5,892 bases of DNA from an uncultured Methanobrevibacter sp. (lineage in GTDB: Archaea > Methanobacteriota > Methanobacteria > Methanobacteriales > Methanobacteriaceae), in NCBI GenBank assembly GCA_905235495.1, contig CAJOMK010000083.1:1-5892 (forward strand), in the 5' to 3' direction. How positions within the stretch are numbered: the stretch's first letter is position 1; each line of letters starts with the position of its first letter. Shown here piece by piece: positions 1 through 5,459 of the stretch. A program made the translations under genes and the position numbers. The notes below the pieces were generated by a model that was given only the letters and a program-made list of their open reading frames with translations, was not told the origin of the DNA and did not search any database.

Positions 1-1
1 A

Positions 2-6
2 AGGTG
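2..6 (+). promoter_or_regulatory. Ribosome binding site of lysC (AGGTG)
   Basis: AGGTG lies 9 bases before ATG 16 and matches part of the archaeal consensus GGAGGTGAT. It decides the start: the in-frame GTG at 4 is inside this site. The same AGGTG precedes dapA. The lysC promoter lies outside the window. Confidence 0.7.
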
Positions 7-15
7 TGTAAACAA

Positions 16-1233
16 ATGGAATTAATTGTAGCCAAATTTGGCGGTACTTCGATTGGAAATGGTAAAAGGATTAGAAAAGCTGCACAATCTATCGTAAATG
101 CATATATGGAAGGAAAGAAGGTTGTGGTTGTTGTATCAGCTATTAACAAGACTACTGATGATTTAGTAACTATTACTGATGAATCCATTGGAAAAGAAGT
201 TACCGAAAAGCAATTGGCGGAAATTTTATCCATGGGTGAAAGAACCAGTATCAGAGTATTTTCATCAGTCTTGGAATCCTTAGGAGTTAAATCAGAATAC
301 ATAGATCCAAGTCATGATTTATGGCCTGTAATAACTGATGACAACTATGGAAAAGCTCAAATTGACTTTGAAAGAACTGAAGAGCAATCTCAAGGGCTTT
401 TAGAACTTTTAGAGCAAGGAATTATTCCAGTTATCTGTGGATTCTTAGGAAGAACTGAAGATGGAGAAGTAACCACCTTAGGAAGAGGTGGAAGTGATGT
501 AACTGCATTCCTAGTAGGGCATTGCTTAAAAGCAGATGATGTGATTATCGTTACCGATGTAGATGGAGTAATGTCCACTGATCCAAGAAAAATCAATGAA
601 GCTGAAAAATTAGATTATATCTCTGTTGAAGAAATGAGAGATTTAGCTACTCATGGGGCTCAAGTTTTACACCCTCATGCTTTAAGATTTAAAGATCCTG
701 AAATAAAAGCAAAAATCATTAGTTATGAAAAAGGTGATTTGTCTGACCTAGGGACTGAGATTGTAGGTCCCTTTGAAGATTCCATGAACAAATCAATATG
801 TTTGCATCCTGAACCTATCTCTGTGGTGGCTTTGGTTGGAGAGGATTTGCTTAATCAAATTGGTCTCCTTGCTAAAATGACCACTTTAGTAGCGGAAGCC
901 AACATTAACATTTATGGTATTTCTGCAGGTCAAAATTCAATTACCTTATTCTTGGATAAATGTGATGCTGATGAAGCATACCATTTATTGCACAATTTAG
1001 TTATTGCTGAAGACAGTTTAAGTTCAATATCCTTAGGTAGAGACATTGCTATGTTAACCATGATTAATCCAGACTTTATTGAAACTCCTGGAGTAATCAC
1101 TGAAATCACCAATCCTCTTAAGGAAGCACACATAAACATTGTTGAAATCTCATCCTCCCAAACTGCTATTGTTTTATTTATTAATTGGGAAGATGGTAAG
1201 GTAGCATATGACTTAATCAAGGGAGTTTTATAA
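16..1233 (+). CDS. lysC: Aspartate kinase (aspartokinase), 405 aa
   Basis: Phosphorylates L-aspartate with ATP to give 4-phospho-aspartate, the first step towards lysine, threonine and methionine; cytoplasmic. Seen: the N-terminal kinase signature KFGGTS (residues 7-12), an SMGER segment (72-76), the GRGGSD substrate/nucleotide segment (156-161), TDVDGV (180-185) followed by DPR (189-191), and GAQVLH (214-219). These are the ordered landmarks of the amino-acid kinase fold. The last 140 residues form two ACT-type regulatory domains (about 268-328 and 342-405), each with the hydrophobic strand, 'I.G...A' or 'G..TEI' helix, and strand pattern. By family knowledge, ACT domains bind end-product amino acids, so feedback by lysine or threonine is likely, but the ligand cannot be read here. 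I prefer ATG at 16 over GTG at 4 because AGGTG at 2-6 is a well-spaced ribosome site for 16 and would overlap the GTG. It is a lone kinase, not fused to homoserine dehydrogenase, and starts the lysine cluster with dapA 272 bases downstream. Confidence 0.96.
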   Translation: MELIVAKFGGTSIGNGKRIRKAAQSIVNAYMEGKKVVVVVSAINKTTDDLVTITDESIGKEVTEKQLAEILSMGERTSIRVFSSVLESLGVKSEYIDPSHDLWPVITDDNYGKAQIDFERTEEQSQGLLELLEQGIIPVICGFLGRTEDGEVTTLGRGGSDVTAFLVGHCLKADDVIIVTDVDGVMSTDPRKINEAEKLDYISVEEMRDLATHGAQVLHPHALRFKDPEIKAKIISYEKGDLSDLGTEIVGPFEDSMNKSICLHPEPISVVALVGEDLLNQIGLLAKMTTLVAEANINIYGISAGQNSITLFLDKCDADEAYHLLHNLVIAEDSLSSISLGRDIAMLTMINPDFIETPGVITEITNPLKEAHINIVEISSSQTAIVLFINWEDGKVAYDLIKGVL

Positions 1234-1505
1234 CTCTCTCTTTCATTATTTTAATCTTATAAAGAGGCATTTGCTTTATTTTCATTGAAGGGAAGTAATT
1301 TGCTTCTATCGTTTTTTGCATGTAATTCCAATACAATCATTGGGGTTTCGTAAAAATATTTGGTTTTTATTTCTACGAACTTTAATAGATTGAGTATTTG
1401 AAATTGCTATAGACTTTTTAAAAATTAAAATTAAAAATAAAATTATAATCAAAATTTTAAATTAGAATTATAAATTAAACAATTATATAGTAAGTAGGTG
1501 TTATT
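1234..1505 (+). other. lysC-dapA intergenic region, with an A/T block before dapA
   Basis: This is 272 bases without a credible reading frame on either strand. The first half (to about 1340) has mixed composition and short T-runs such as the six T at 1312-1317. The middle holds the hairpin at 1347-1379. From 1414 to 1490 the sequence is almost purely A and T, with only a handful of G or C, as expected for an archaeal promoter zone. TATA-like stretches occur (for example TTATAAAT at 1468-1475), but none is spaced convincingly to name a single TATA box. A separate dapA promoter here is plausible; a known lysine riboswitch core was not recognised. Confidence 0.4.
1345..1380. repeat. Hairpin with the GTTTCGTAAAAA repeat core
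   Basis: TTCGTAAAAATA (1347-1358) pairs with TATTTCTACGAA (1368-1379), 11 of 12 positions, around a 9-base loop. The left arm begins with GTTTCGTAAAAA (1345-1356), identical to the start of the repeat at 4970 and nearly identical to that at 4546; the shared GGTTT further on strengthens the match. The right end TACGAAC mirrors the left end. It looks like a short or deleted relative of the near-palindromic element at 4969-5060. No T-tract follows on the plus strand, so it is not an obvious terminator for lysC. Confidence 0.6.
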
Positions 1506-2399
1506 ATGCGTTTTGAAGGTACAGCTGTTGCTATGGTCACTCCTATGCATAAGGATGGATCCATAGACGAAGAAGGATACAGACAAAATATTAACTGGTT
1601 GATTGAACAGGATGTTGACGGTTTAGTTGCTGCAGGAACCACTGGTGAATCTGCTACTTTATCCCATGAAGAACATAGAAAAGTTCTTGACATCATGATT
1701 GATGAAGCAAATGGCAGAGTAACCACCATTGCTGGAACTGGAAGCAATGCAACTTCTGAAGCATTGGACTTAACTAAATATGCGGATGATGCTGGAGCAG
1801 ACATGGCTCTTTTAATCACTCCATATTACAACAAACCACAACAACATGGTGTAATTGAACATTATACCAATATTGCAAATCAAGTTGACATTGACTTGAT
1901 CACATATAATGTTCCATCCCGTACCAGTTTGGATATGGCTCCTGAAACCATTGTAGAGCTTGCAAAAGTGGACCATATTGCTGCATTGAAAGAAGCTTCC
2001 TCCAATGTGGACAAAGTATCCAAAACCATGAAACTCTTAAGGGATGAAGGTTTGGAAGATGATATTGTAATATTATCAGGTAGTGACGAATTGACCCTTC
2101 CTTTAATGTCTGTTGGTGCAAGAGGTGTAATCAGTGCATCTGCAAACATCGACCCAAGAACCATGGTTCAAATGGTAAACTGCATCTTAGATGGTGACTA
2201 TGATAAAGCGATGGAATTACACTACAAACAATATGACTTAATCAAAGTTTTATTCATTGAAACCAGCCCAGCACCTGCAAAAGAAGCATTGAAAATGATG
2301 GGAATGCCTGCAGGTCCATTAAGATTGCCTTTAGTTCCTATGTTAGAAGAGAACAAAGCAATCTTAAGAAAAGCATTAGAAGATGCTGGAATTATATAA
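1506..2399 (+). CDS. dapA: 4-hydroxy-tetrahydrodipicolinate synthase, 297 aa
   Basis: Condenses pyruvate with aspartate semialdehyde to 4-hydroxy-tetrahydrodipicolinate, the committed step to diaminopimelate and lysine; cytoplasmic, a TIM-barrel class I aldolase usually tetrameric. Seen: GTTGES at residues 44-49 holding the two active-site threonines (T45, T46), TPYYNKP (105-111) with the tyrosine equivalent to E. coli Tyr107 at Y108, YNVPSRT (134-140) with catalytic Y134 and substrate-carboxylate R139, and the Schiff-base lysine K162 in the LKEASSN segment. The SGSD turn follows at 191-194. All key residues are present and the length matches the family (about 290-300). The start is supported by AGGTG at 1496-1500, five bases before ATG. 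A hairpin with T-tract lies just after the stop. Related aldolases of the same superfamily exist, but the complete DapA residue set and the lysC/dapB neighbours make this assignment firm. Confidence 0.96.
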   Translation: MRFEGTAVAMVTPMHKDGSIDEEGYRQNINWLIEQDVDGLVAAGTTGESATLSHEEHRKVLDIMIDEANGRVTTIAGTGSNATSEALDLTKYADDAGADMALLITPYYNKPQQHGVIEHYTNIANQVDIDLITYNVPSRTSLDMAPETIVELAKVDHIAALKEASSNVDKVSKTMKLLRDEGLEDDIVILSGSDELTLPLMSVGARGVISASANIDPRTMVQMVNCILDGDYDKAMELHYKQYDLIKVLFIETSPAPAKEALKMMGMPAGPLRLPLVPMLEENKAILRKALEDAGII

Positions 2400-2407
2400 T
2401 TTTATTT

Positions 2408-2444
2408 CTTATTTGGAAATTAGGATTTTTTCCTATTTCCTAAG
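2408..2444 (+). terminator. Hairpin plus T-tract between dapA and dapB
   Basis: CTTA (2408-2411) and GGAAATTAGGA (2415-2425) pair with TCCTATTTCC (2431-2440) and TAAG (2441-2444) around a loop of five T. One T is bulged and TTT forms an internal bulge. ATTATTTTTTTG follows at once, with a further T-run to about 2467. The layout is that of an intrinsic-type terminator beginning 9 bases after the dapA stop. It could end the dapA message, attenuate dapB, or protect a processed 3' end. No promoter for dapB is obvious in the remaining 50 bases, so partial read-through is likely if this site works. Confidence 0.55.
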
Positions 2445-2485
2445 ATTATTTTTTTGAATTTTTTATTATTGACCAAATTAATTTT

Positions 2486-2492
2486 AGATGAT
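2486..2492 (+). promoter_or_regulatory. Ribosome binding site of dapB (AGATGAT)
   Basis: AGATGAT sits three bases before ATG 2496 and matches AGGTGAT at six of seven positions. The same heptamer precedes asd (3399-3405). It supports ATG 2496 over the upstream in-frame TTG at 2454, which would add 14 residues ahead of the conserved Rossmann start and would overlap the T-tract. Confidence 0.6.
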
Positions 2493-2495
2493 ATT

Positions 2496-3314
2496 ATGAT
2501 AAAAGTTGCTGTAACTGGAGCTGCAGGAAGAATGGGCTCCGGAATTATAAGAAAAATCTCAGAACAAGATGATATGGAAGTTGTAGTTGCTATTGAAATG
2601 CCAAACACTCCTTTAGCAGGTCAAGATGCAGGGGAAAGAGCAGGTATCGGTAATATTGGTGTTCCTATTGTCGGTTCAGAAGATTTGGAAAAAGCATTGA
2701 AAGAATCTGGAGCTGAAGTATTAGTCGACTTTACCATAGCTCCTGCTGCTGTTGAAACCATTAAAAGAACTGCTGACTGTGGAGTAAACCTTGTTGTTGG
2801 AACAACCGGTTTTACTGAAGAGCAAGCACAAGGAAATGCAGATGTAATCAAGGAAAAGAACATCAAAGCAGTTATTTCCTCTAATTTCTCTATTGGTGTA
2901 AACGTATTCTTTAAAGTATTGAAGGACTTGACTCCTATCTTAAATGACTTTGACATTGAAATCATTGAAGCTCACCACAACCAAAAGGCAGATGCTCCTT
3001 CTGGAACTGCGATGACTGCATTTGAAGTAATAGCAGATGCTTTAGAAAGGGATCCTGAAGAAGTTGGAGTCTATGGAAGACAAGGTCAAGTAGGTAAAAG
3101 AACCAAAGAGGAAATCGGTATGCATGCAGTCCGTGGTGGAGACATTGTAGGAGACCACACAGTATTGTATGTTGGTGATGGTGAAAGATTAGAAGTAAAA
3201 CACATGGCACATACCAGAGAAGTGTTCATTGCTGGTGTTATCAGAGCTTTAAGATTTGTAGGTTCAGCAGAACCTGGAAAAGTTAACGACATGTCTGATG
3301 TTTTAGGAATTTAA
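2496..3314 (+). CDS. dapB: 4-hydroxy-tetrahydrodipicolinate reductase, 272 aa
   Basis: Reduces the DapA product to tetrahydrodipicolinate using NADH or NADPH; cytoplasmic, usually a homotetramer. Seen: an N-terminal Rossmann fold with VAVTGAAGRMG (residues 4-14), an acidic residue at the end of strand 2 (E34) typical of cofactor ribose binding, VDFT (77-80), GTTGFT (102-107), and then the catalytic signature EAHHNQKADAPSGTA (158-172). In that signature H160 and K164 correspond to E. coli His159 and Lys163. The C-terminal part contains GRQG and the RGGDIVGDH segment (about 203-211) expected in this family. Length is normal for DapB. I start at ATG 2496 because it is preceded by AGATGAT and places the Rossmann strand at residue 3, as in homologues. 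It lies 96 bases behind dapA and 95 before asd; the dapA-dapB gap contains a terminator-like hairpin, so its expression may be uncoupled from dapA. Confidence 0.95.
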   Translation: MIKVAVTGAAGRMGSGIIRKISEQDDMEVVVAIEMPNTPLAGQDAGERAGIGNIGVPIVGSEDLEKALKESGAEVLVDFTIAPAAVETIKRTADCGVNLVVGTTGFTEEQAQGNADVIKEKNIKAVISSNFSIGVNVFFKVLKDLTPILNDFDIEIIEAHHNQKADAPSGTAMTAFEVIADALERDPEEVGVYGRQGQVGKRTKEEIGMHAVRGGDIVGDHTVLYVGDGERLEVKHMAHTREVFIAGVIRALRFVGSAEPGKVNDMSDVLGI

Positions 3315-3409
3315 TTTTAATTCCTTTCTTTTCTTTTAGAAGTTTAATTTATATTTCTTTTAGAGAAAAAACTTTTAAAAAAATATTTATAATTATCGAG
3401 ATGATTTAA
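3315..3409 (+). promoter_or_regulatory. dapB-asd intergenic region with possible TATA element
   Basis: The gap is A/T-rich. T-runs follow the dapB stop (TTTTAATTCC, then TTTCTTTT). An 11-base direct repeat TTTCTTTTAGA occurs at 3330-3340 and 3354-3364. A TTTATAT stretch at 3348-3354 is placed so that initiation about 25 bases later would give a leader of about 30 bases to asd, so an internal promoter is possible. ATTTATAA near 3386 is too close to ATG 3410 to serve a message with the GAGATGAT ribosome site. No experimental-grade evidence is visible for either reading. Confidence 0.3.
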
Positions 3410-4459
3410 ATGGTAAAAGTAGGTGTACTTGGTGCAACTGGAATGGTAGGTCAAAGATTTATCCAATTGTTGGCTGATCATCCTGATTTTGAAATCGCTG
3501 CACTTGCAGCTTCAGGAAAATCTGCAGGAAAAAAATATGAAGACGCTACCACTTGGTATATGAATAGTGAAATGCCTGAATCTGTAAGAGACATTACTGT
3601 TATTGAAACTGACCCTGCACAGATGGATAAGGATGTTGAAATAGTGTTCTCTTCACTTCCTGCTGATTTTGCTGCAAAAGTCGAGCCAGAATTTGCAAAG
3701 GATTTTGTCGTGGCATCAAATGCTAGTGCGATGCGTATGAAAAAGGACATACCTTTAGTCATTCCTGAAGTCAATCCACAATTCTTGGACATGATTGAAG
3801 CACAACAGAAAAACAATAACTGGGACGGTTTCATCGTAACCAACCCTAACTGTTCAACCATTGCTTTGACCTTAACCTTAAAGCCCATCTATGACAACTT
3901 CAACATAAACAAGATTTATGTATCAACCATGCAAGCTGTTTCCGGAGCAGGCTATAACGGTGTTCCTTCAATGGCTATTGTAGATAACTTGGTTCCATAC
4001 ATTGGCGGTGAAGAGGAAAAGATGGAAAGCGAAACATTGCATCTTTTAGGTTCACTTGACGGTGGGGAAGTTGTACCTGCAAACTTTTCATTAAGCGCAT
4101 CCTGTCACAGAGTGCCTGTTATTGATGGTCACACTGAAGCAGTATTCGTAGAACTTGACGACGAAGCAGATGTTGATAAAATCAAAAAGACAATGGCTGA
4201 CTTTAGAGGACTTCCTCAAGAATTAGGCCTTCACTCTGCTCCAGATCAGCCTGTCATAGTCAAAGAGGAAGATGACAGACCTCAACCAAGAATGGACAGA
4301 ATGGCTTATGGTGGTATGGCTGCTACAGTAGGTAGACTCAGAAAAGATCAAGCATTTGATAACAGCTTCAAATATGTTCTTGTAGGACATAATACAATCA
4401 GAGGTGCTGCTGGTGCTTCTATTTTGAATGCTGAATTGATTAATAAACAAATTTTATAA
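3410..4459 (+). CDS. asd: Aspartate-semialdehyde dehydrogenase, 349 aa
   Basis: Reduces 4-phospho-aspartate with NADPH to aspartate semialdehyde, joining LysC to DapA; cytoplasmic. Seen: the Rossmann motif GATGMVG (residues 8-14), SSLPADFA (81-88), and SNASAMR (103-109). The active-site NPNCST segment (145-150) carries the catalytic cysteine C148. QAVSGAG lies at 175-181 and CHRVPVIDGHTE at 232-243. In the last, R234 and H241 have the same seven-residue spacing as the substrate-binding arginine and catalytic histidine of E. coli Asd (267, 274). A glycine-rich C-terminal GAAGAS follows (332-337). Its length and RPQPRMDR segment fit the archaeal/fungal branch rather than the enterobacterial one. 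The start is supported by GAGATGAT at 3398-3405. It is last in the lysine cluster although it acts second, and T-tracts follow it. All expected residues are present; I see no sign of damage. Confidence 0.96.
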   Translation: MVKVGVLGATGMVGQRFIQLLADHPDFEIAALAASGKSAGKKYEDATTWYMNSEMPESVRDITVIETDPAQMDKDVEIVFSSLPADFAAKVEPEFAKDFVVASNASAMRMKKDIPLVIPEVNPQFLDMIEAQQKNNNWDGFIVTNPNCSTIALTLTLKPIYDNFNINKIYVSTMQAVSGAGYNGVPSMAIVDNLVPYIGGEEEKMESETLHLLGSLDGGEVVPANFSLSASCHRVPVIDGHTEAVFVELDDEADVDKIKKTMADFRGLPQELGLHSAPDQPVIVKEEDDRPQPRMDRMAYGGMAATVGRLRKDQAFDNSFKYVLVGHNTIRGAAGASILNAELINKQIL

Positions 4460-4475
4460 TATTTTTTATTAATTC

Positions 4476-4519
4476 TTTTTTTTTTACTTTTTTTAATTAT
4501 TTATTATTTTCTTTTTTTT
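4476..4519 (+). terminator. Oligo-T terminator behind asd
   Basis: Runs of ten T (4476-4485), seven T (4488-4494) and eight T (4512-4519) follow the asd stop within 60 bases, with no strong hairpin. Archaeal RNA polymerase commonly terminates at such oligo-U stretches without a stem. This fits the end of the lysine cluster and the border to the decayed region. Confidence 0.65.
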
Positions 4520-4545
4520 CTATTTTCAATTGATATTTTAAGGGC

Positions 4546-4621
4546 GTTTCGTAAAACTCTGTTTAATGAACTTAATTAAACAAAATAATAATAGAAAAAT
4601 TATTATATTAGAAATTTAAAC
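4546..4621. repeat. Intergenic repeat, copy 1 (left arm well kept, right arm degraded)
   Basis: Positions 4546-4592 match 4970-5021 in the same orientation almost throughout, with only small A or G indels and one or two substitutions: GTTTCGTAAAA, CTCTG, TTTAATGAA, TTAA, TTAAACAAAA, TAATAAT in order. Inside it GTTTAAT (4561-4567) and ATTAAAC (4575-4581) can pair around a 7-base loop, as in copy 2. The right half is hardly recognisable apart from ATTTAAAC at 4614-4621. An A/T-only inverted pair (4585-4592 with 4599-4606) follows; read on the minus strand it could weakly help end the small gene at 4626-4949. Confidence 0.65.
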
Positions 4622-4625
4622 TTCT

Positions 4626-4949
4626 TCAATTGGCTTTTATCATAGGTTTAAATTGAGGATATTCTTCCAAAAAATCAAGCACATACTTAACATGATAATC
4701 AAGTACTTCATCTAATTTGTCCTCTTTTAATAATTTATGAGTGACAGCTCTCTCATCTTAATCTAAAAACTCACGTTCCGGATAATCACTTAATGTAAGT
4801 ACTCTTTTTCGTCCTATATCCTCATCTCTTCTTTCAAGGAAATTCATTAACAAATTAGGGATTCCTGAAGCTACATTAATAAAATCATCAATAAAATCAT
4901 CATCAACATTCATGATAAAATCATAATCTGGAACTAATCTTCTAACCAT
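4626..4949 (-). pseudogene. Small acidic hypothetical gene interrupted by an in-frame TAA
   Basis: I do not recognise the family. On the minus strand ATG (4949) follows GGAGG at the ideal distance and opens a 63-residue frame ending in TAA at 4758-4760. The same frame then stays open for 43 more residues with normal-looking protein composition (DERAVTHKLLKEDKLDEVLD, then YHVKYVLDFLEEYPQFKPM) and ends at TGA 4626-4628. One substitution from a sense codon such as CAA or GAA would restore a 106-107 residue protein. The N-terminal half is rich in aspartate (NVDDDFIDDF at 14-23) with a basic patch ERRDEDIGRKR (39-49). The second half looks helical. There is no signal peptide or membrane segment. 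Most likely a recent nonsense mutation in a small cytoplasmic protein; a functional 63-residue product or a sequencing error are alternatives. It lies convergent to asd and is bracketed by two direct copies of the intergenic repeat. Confidence 0.65.
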
Positions 4950-4955
4950 AATAAA

Positions 4956-4960
4956 CCTCC
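4956..4960 (-). promoter_or_regulatory. Strong ribosome binding site GGAGG for the small minus-strand gene
   Basis: GGAGG on the minus strand, six bases before ATG 4949, is the best Shine-Dalgarno match in the window. It is the main reason to accept 4949 as a genuine start and the frame as a formerly real gene. Confidence 0.7.
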
Positions 4961-4968
4961 TTATTTTA

Positions 4969-5060
4969 TGTTTCGTAAAAACTCTGGTTTAATGAATTAA
5001 ATTAAACAAAAAAATAATAATGGTTTGATTTAATTATTTAAACAAACATTTAACGAAACA
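4969..5060. repeat. 92-base near-palindromic intergenic element, copy 2 (most complete)
   Basis: The left arm 4969-5007 and right arm 5023-5060 are imperfect inverted repeats about 38 bases long around a 15-base A-rich centre. The tips are perfect for eight bases (TGTTTCGT / ACGAAACA). The inner 20 bases next to the centre match at 17 positions, and the middle of the arms is looser. No target-site duplication is seen in the flanks (ATTTTA left, CATCCT right). It fills the space between two divergent small reading frames (starts at 4949 minus and 5069 plus), so it could act as a shared promoter/operator, or be a miniature inverted-repeat element. The left arm recurs at 4546 and the right arm at 5351, both in the same orientation. 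Confidence 0.7.
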
Positions 5061-5068
5061 CATCCTAG

Positions 5069-5304
5069 ATGAAATTTAATGGTAATGACATTACAAGGAT
5101 ATATATTTCAGCAGATATGGTGATTAAGAATGTCTAAATGGTATAATCAGCAAAAAAGTTGATACTATGGGGATTCGATGAATCTGAATAGAATAGAAAC
5201 TGTTAAAACTTCTTAATGATCCTAATATATCTAATGATGATAAAGAGGTTATTTTGGATGATTACATAAACTTTTTTTTAAAAAAAATGGGTGCTAAAGT
5301 TTAA
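5069..5304 (+). pseudogene. Remnant of a small hypothetical gene with several frameshifts
   Basis: The family is not recognised. ATG 5069 opens 22 residues (MKFNGNDITRIYISADMVIK then NV) before TAA at 5135-5137. Coding-like text then continues in other frames: KWYNQQKKS-like from 5136, WGFDESE from 5168 ending in TAG, and finally a clean C-terminal stretch KLLKLLNDPNISNDDKEVIL, DDYINFFLKKMGAKV up to TAA 5302-5304. Joined by frame changes this suggests an ancestral protein of roughly 75-80 residues, acidic and helical at its end. No convincing ribosome site precedes ATG 5069, so the original start may have been lost. At least two indels and several stops make it non-functional. It is divergent from the small gene at 4626-4949 and lies between the right arms of two repeat copies. 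Confidence 0.55.
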
Positions 5305-5325
5305 TTCAAATATAATCTTATTTTT

Positions 5326-5380
5326 ACACTCTTTTTTTAATTTTAATATGTTGATTTAATTCTTTAAACAAACATTTAAC
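5326..5380. repeat. Intergenic repeat, copy 3 (right arm well kept, left arm degraded)
   Basis: Positions 5351-5380 match 5025-5054 at 29 of 30 bases (TTGATTTAATT, TTTAAACAAACATTTAAC). The outer tip ACGAAACA is missing here: CATATTTA follows instead. Upstream, ACTCT at 5328-5332 followed by TTTAAT may be the last trace of the left arm, but this is weak. Confidence 0.6.
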
Positions 5381-5392
5381 CATATTTAATAA

Positions 5393-5441
5393 TAAAAAAA
5401 AGAAAATTGAGAAAAAAACTATAATGAATGAAATTCATTAT
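5393..5441 (-). terminator. Hairpin and T-tract terminator of the adhesin-like gene
   Basis: ATAATGAAT (5421-5429) and ATTCATTAT (5433-5441) form a perfect nine-base stem with a three-base loop. Read on the minus strand it is followed by AGTTTTTTT, and after ten more bases by eight further T. Direction and position, about 20 bases past the last readable end of the adhesin remnant, fit a terminator for that gene that has outlived its coding sequence. Confidence 0.6.
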
Positions 5442-5459
5442 TAAAGTTCTCCCTTAAGC

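Noticed and set aside
4..15. GTG start for aspartate kinase
   Set aside because: The AGGTG ribosome site overlaps this GTG and is correctly spaced for ATG 16; the conserved protein start (MELIVAKFGGTS) also favours 16.
1234..1505. Lysine riboswitch
   Set aside because: I could not find the multi-helix core, the region is mostly low-complexity A/T, and lysine riboswitches are established in bacteria rather than in this archaeal group.
2454..2495. TTG start adding 14 residues to DapB
   Set aside because: It lies in the T-tract after the hairpin, lacks a ribosome site, and extends past the usual Rossmann start; ATG 2496 has AGATGAT in front.
3478..3888. 136-residue minus-strand frame inside asd
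   Set aside because: Antisense shadow of a gene with all catalytic residues; no ribosome site and no recognisable protein content. The same holds for the other minus-strand frames inside lysC, dapA and dapB.
4758..4760. TAA as a recoded sense codon
   Set aside because: Known archaeal stop recoding for pyrrolysine uses TAG; the surrounding genes are decayed, so simple mutation explains it better.
4969..5060. Insertion sequence with transposase
   Set aside because: The element has inverted tips but only 92 bases, no coding capacity and no target duplication; at most a miniature non-autonomous element.
4546..5380. CRISPR array
   Set aside because: The repeats are few, spaced by hundreds of bases with genes between them, vary in length, and are A/T-rich; there is no regular spacer pattern.
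5305..5459. Further gene or RNA gene between the small remnant and the adhesin remnant
   Set aside because: Only A/T-rich spacer, repeat copy 3 and the terminator hairpin are seen; no tRNA-like folding or open frame.
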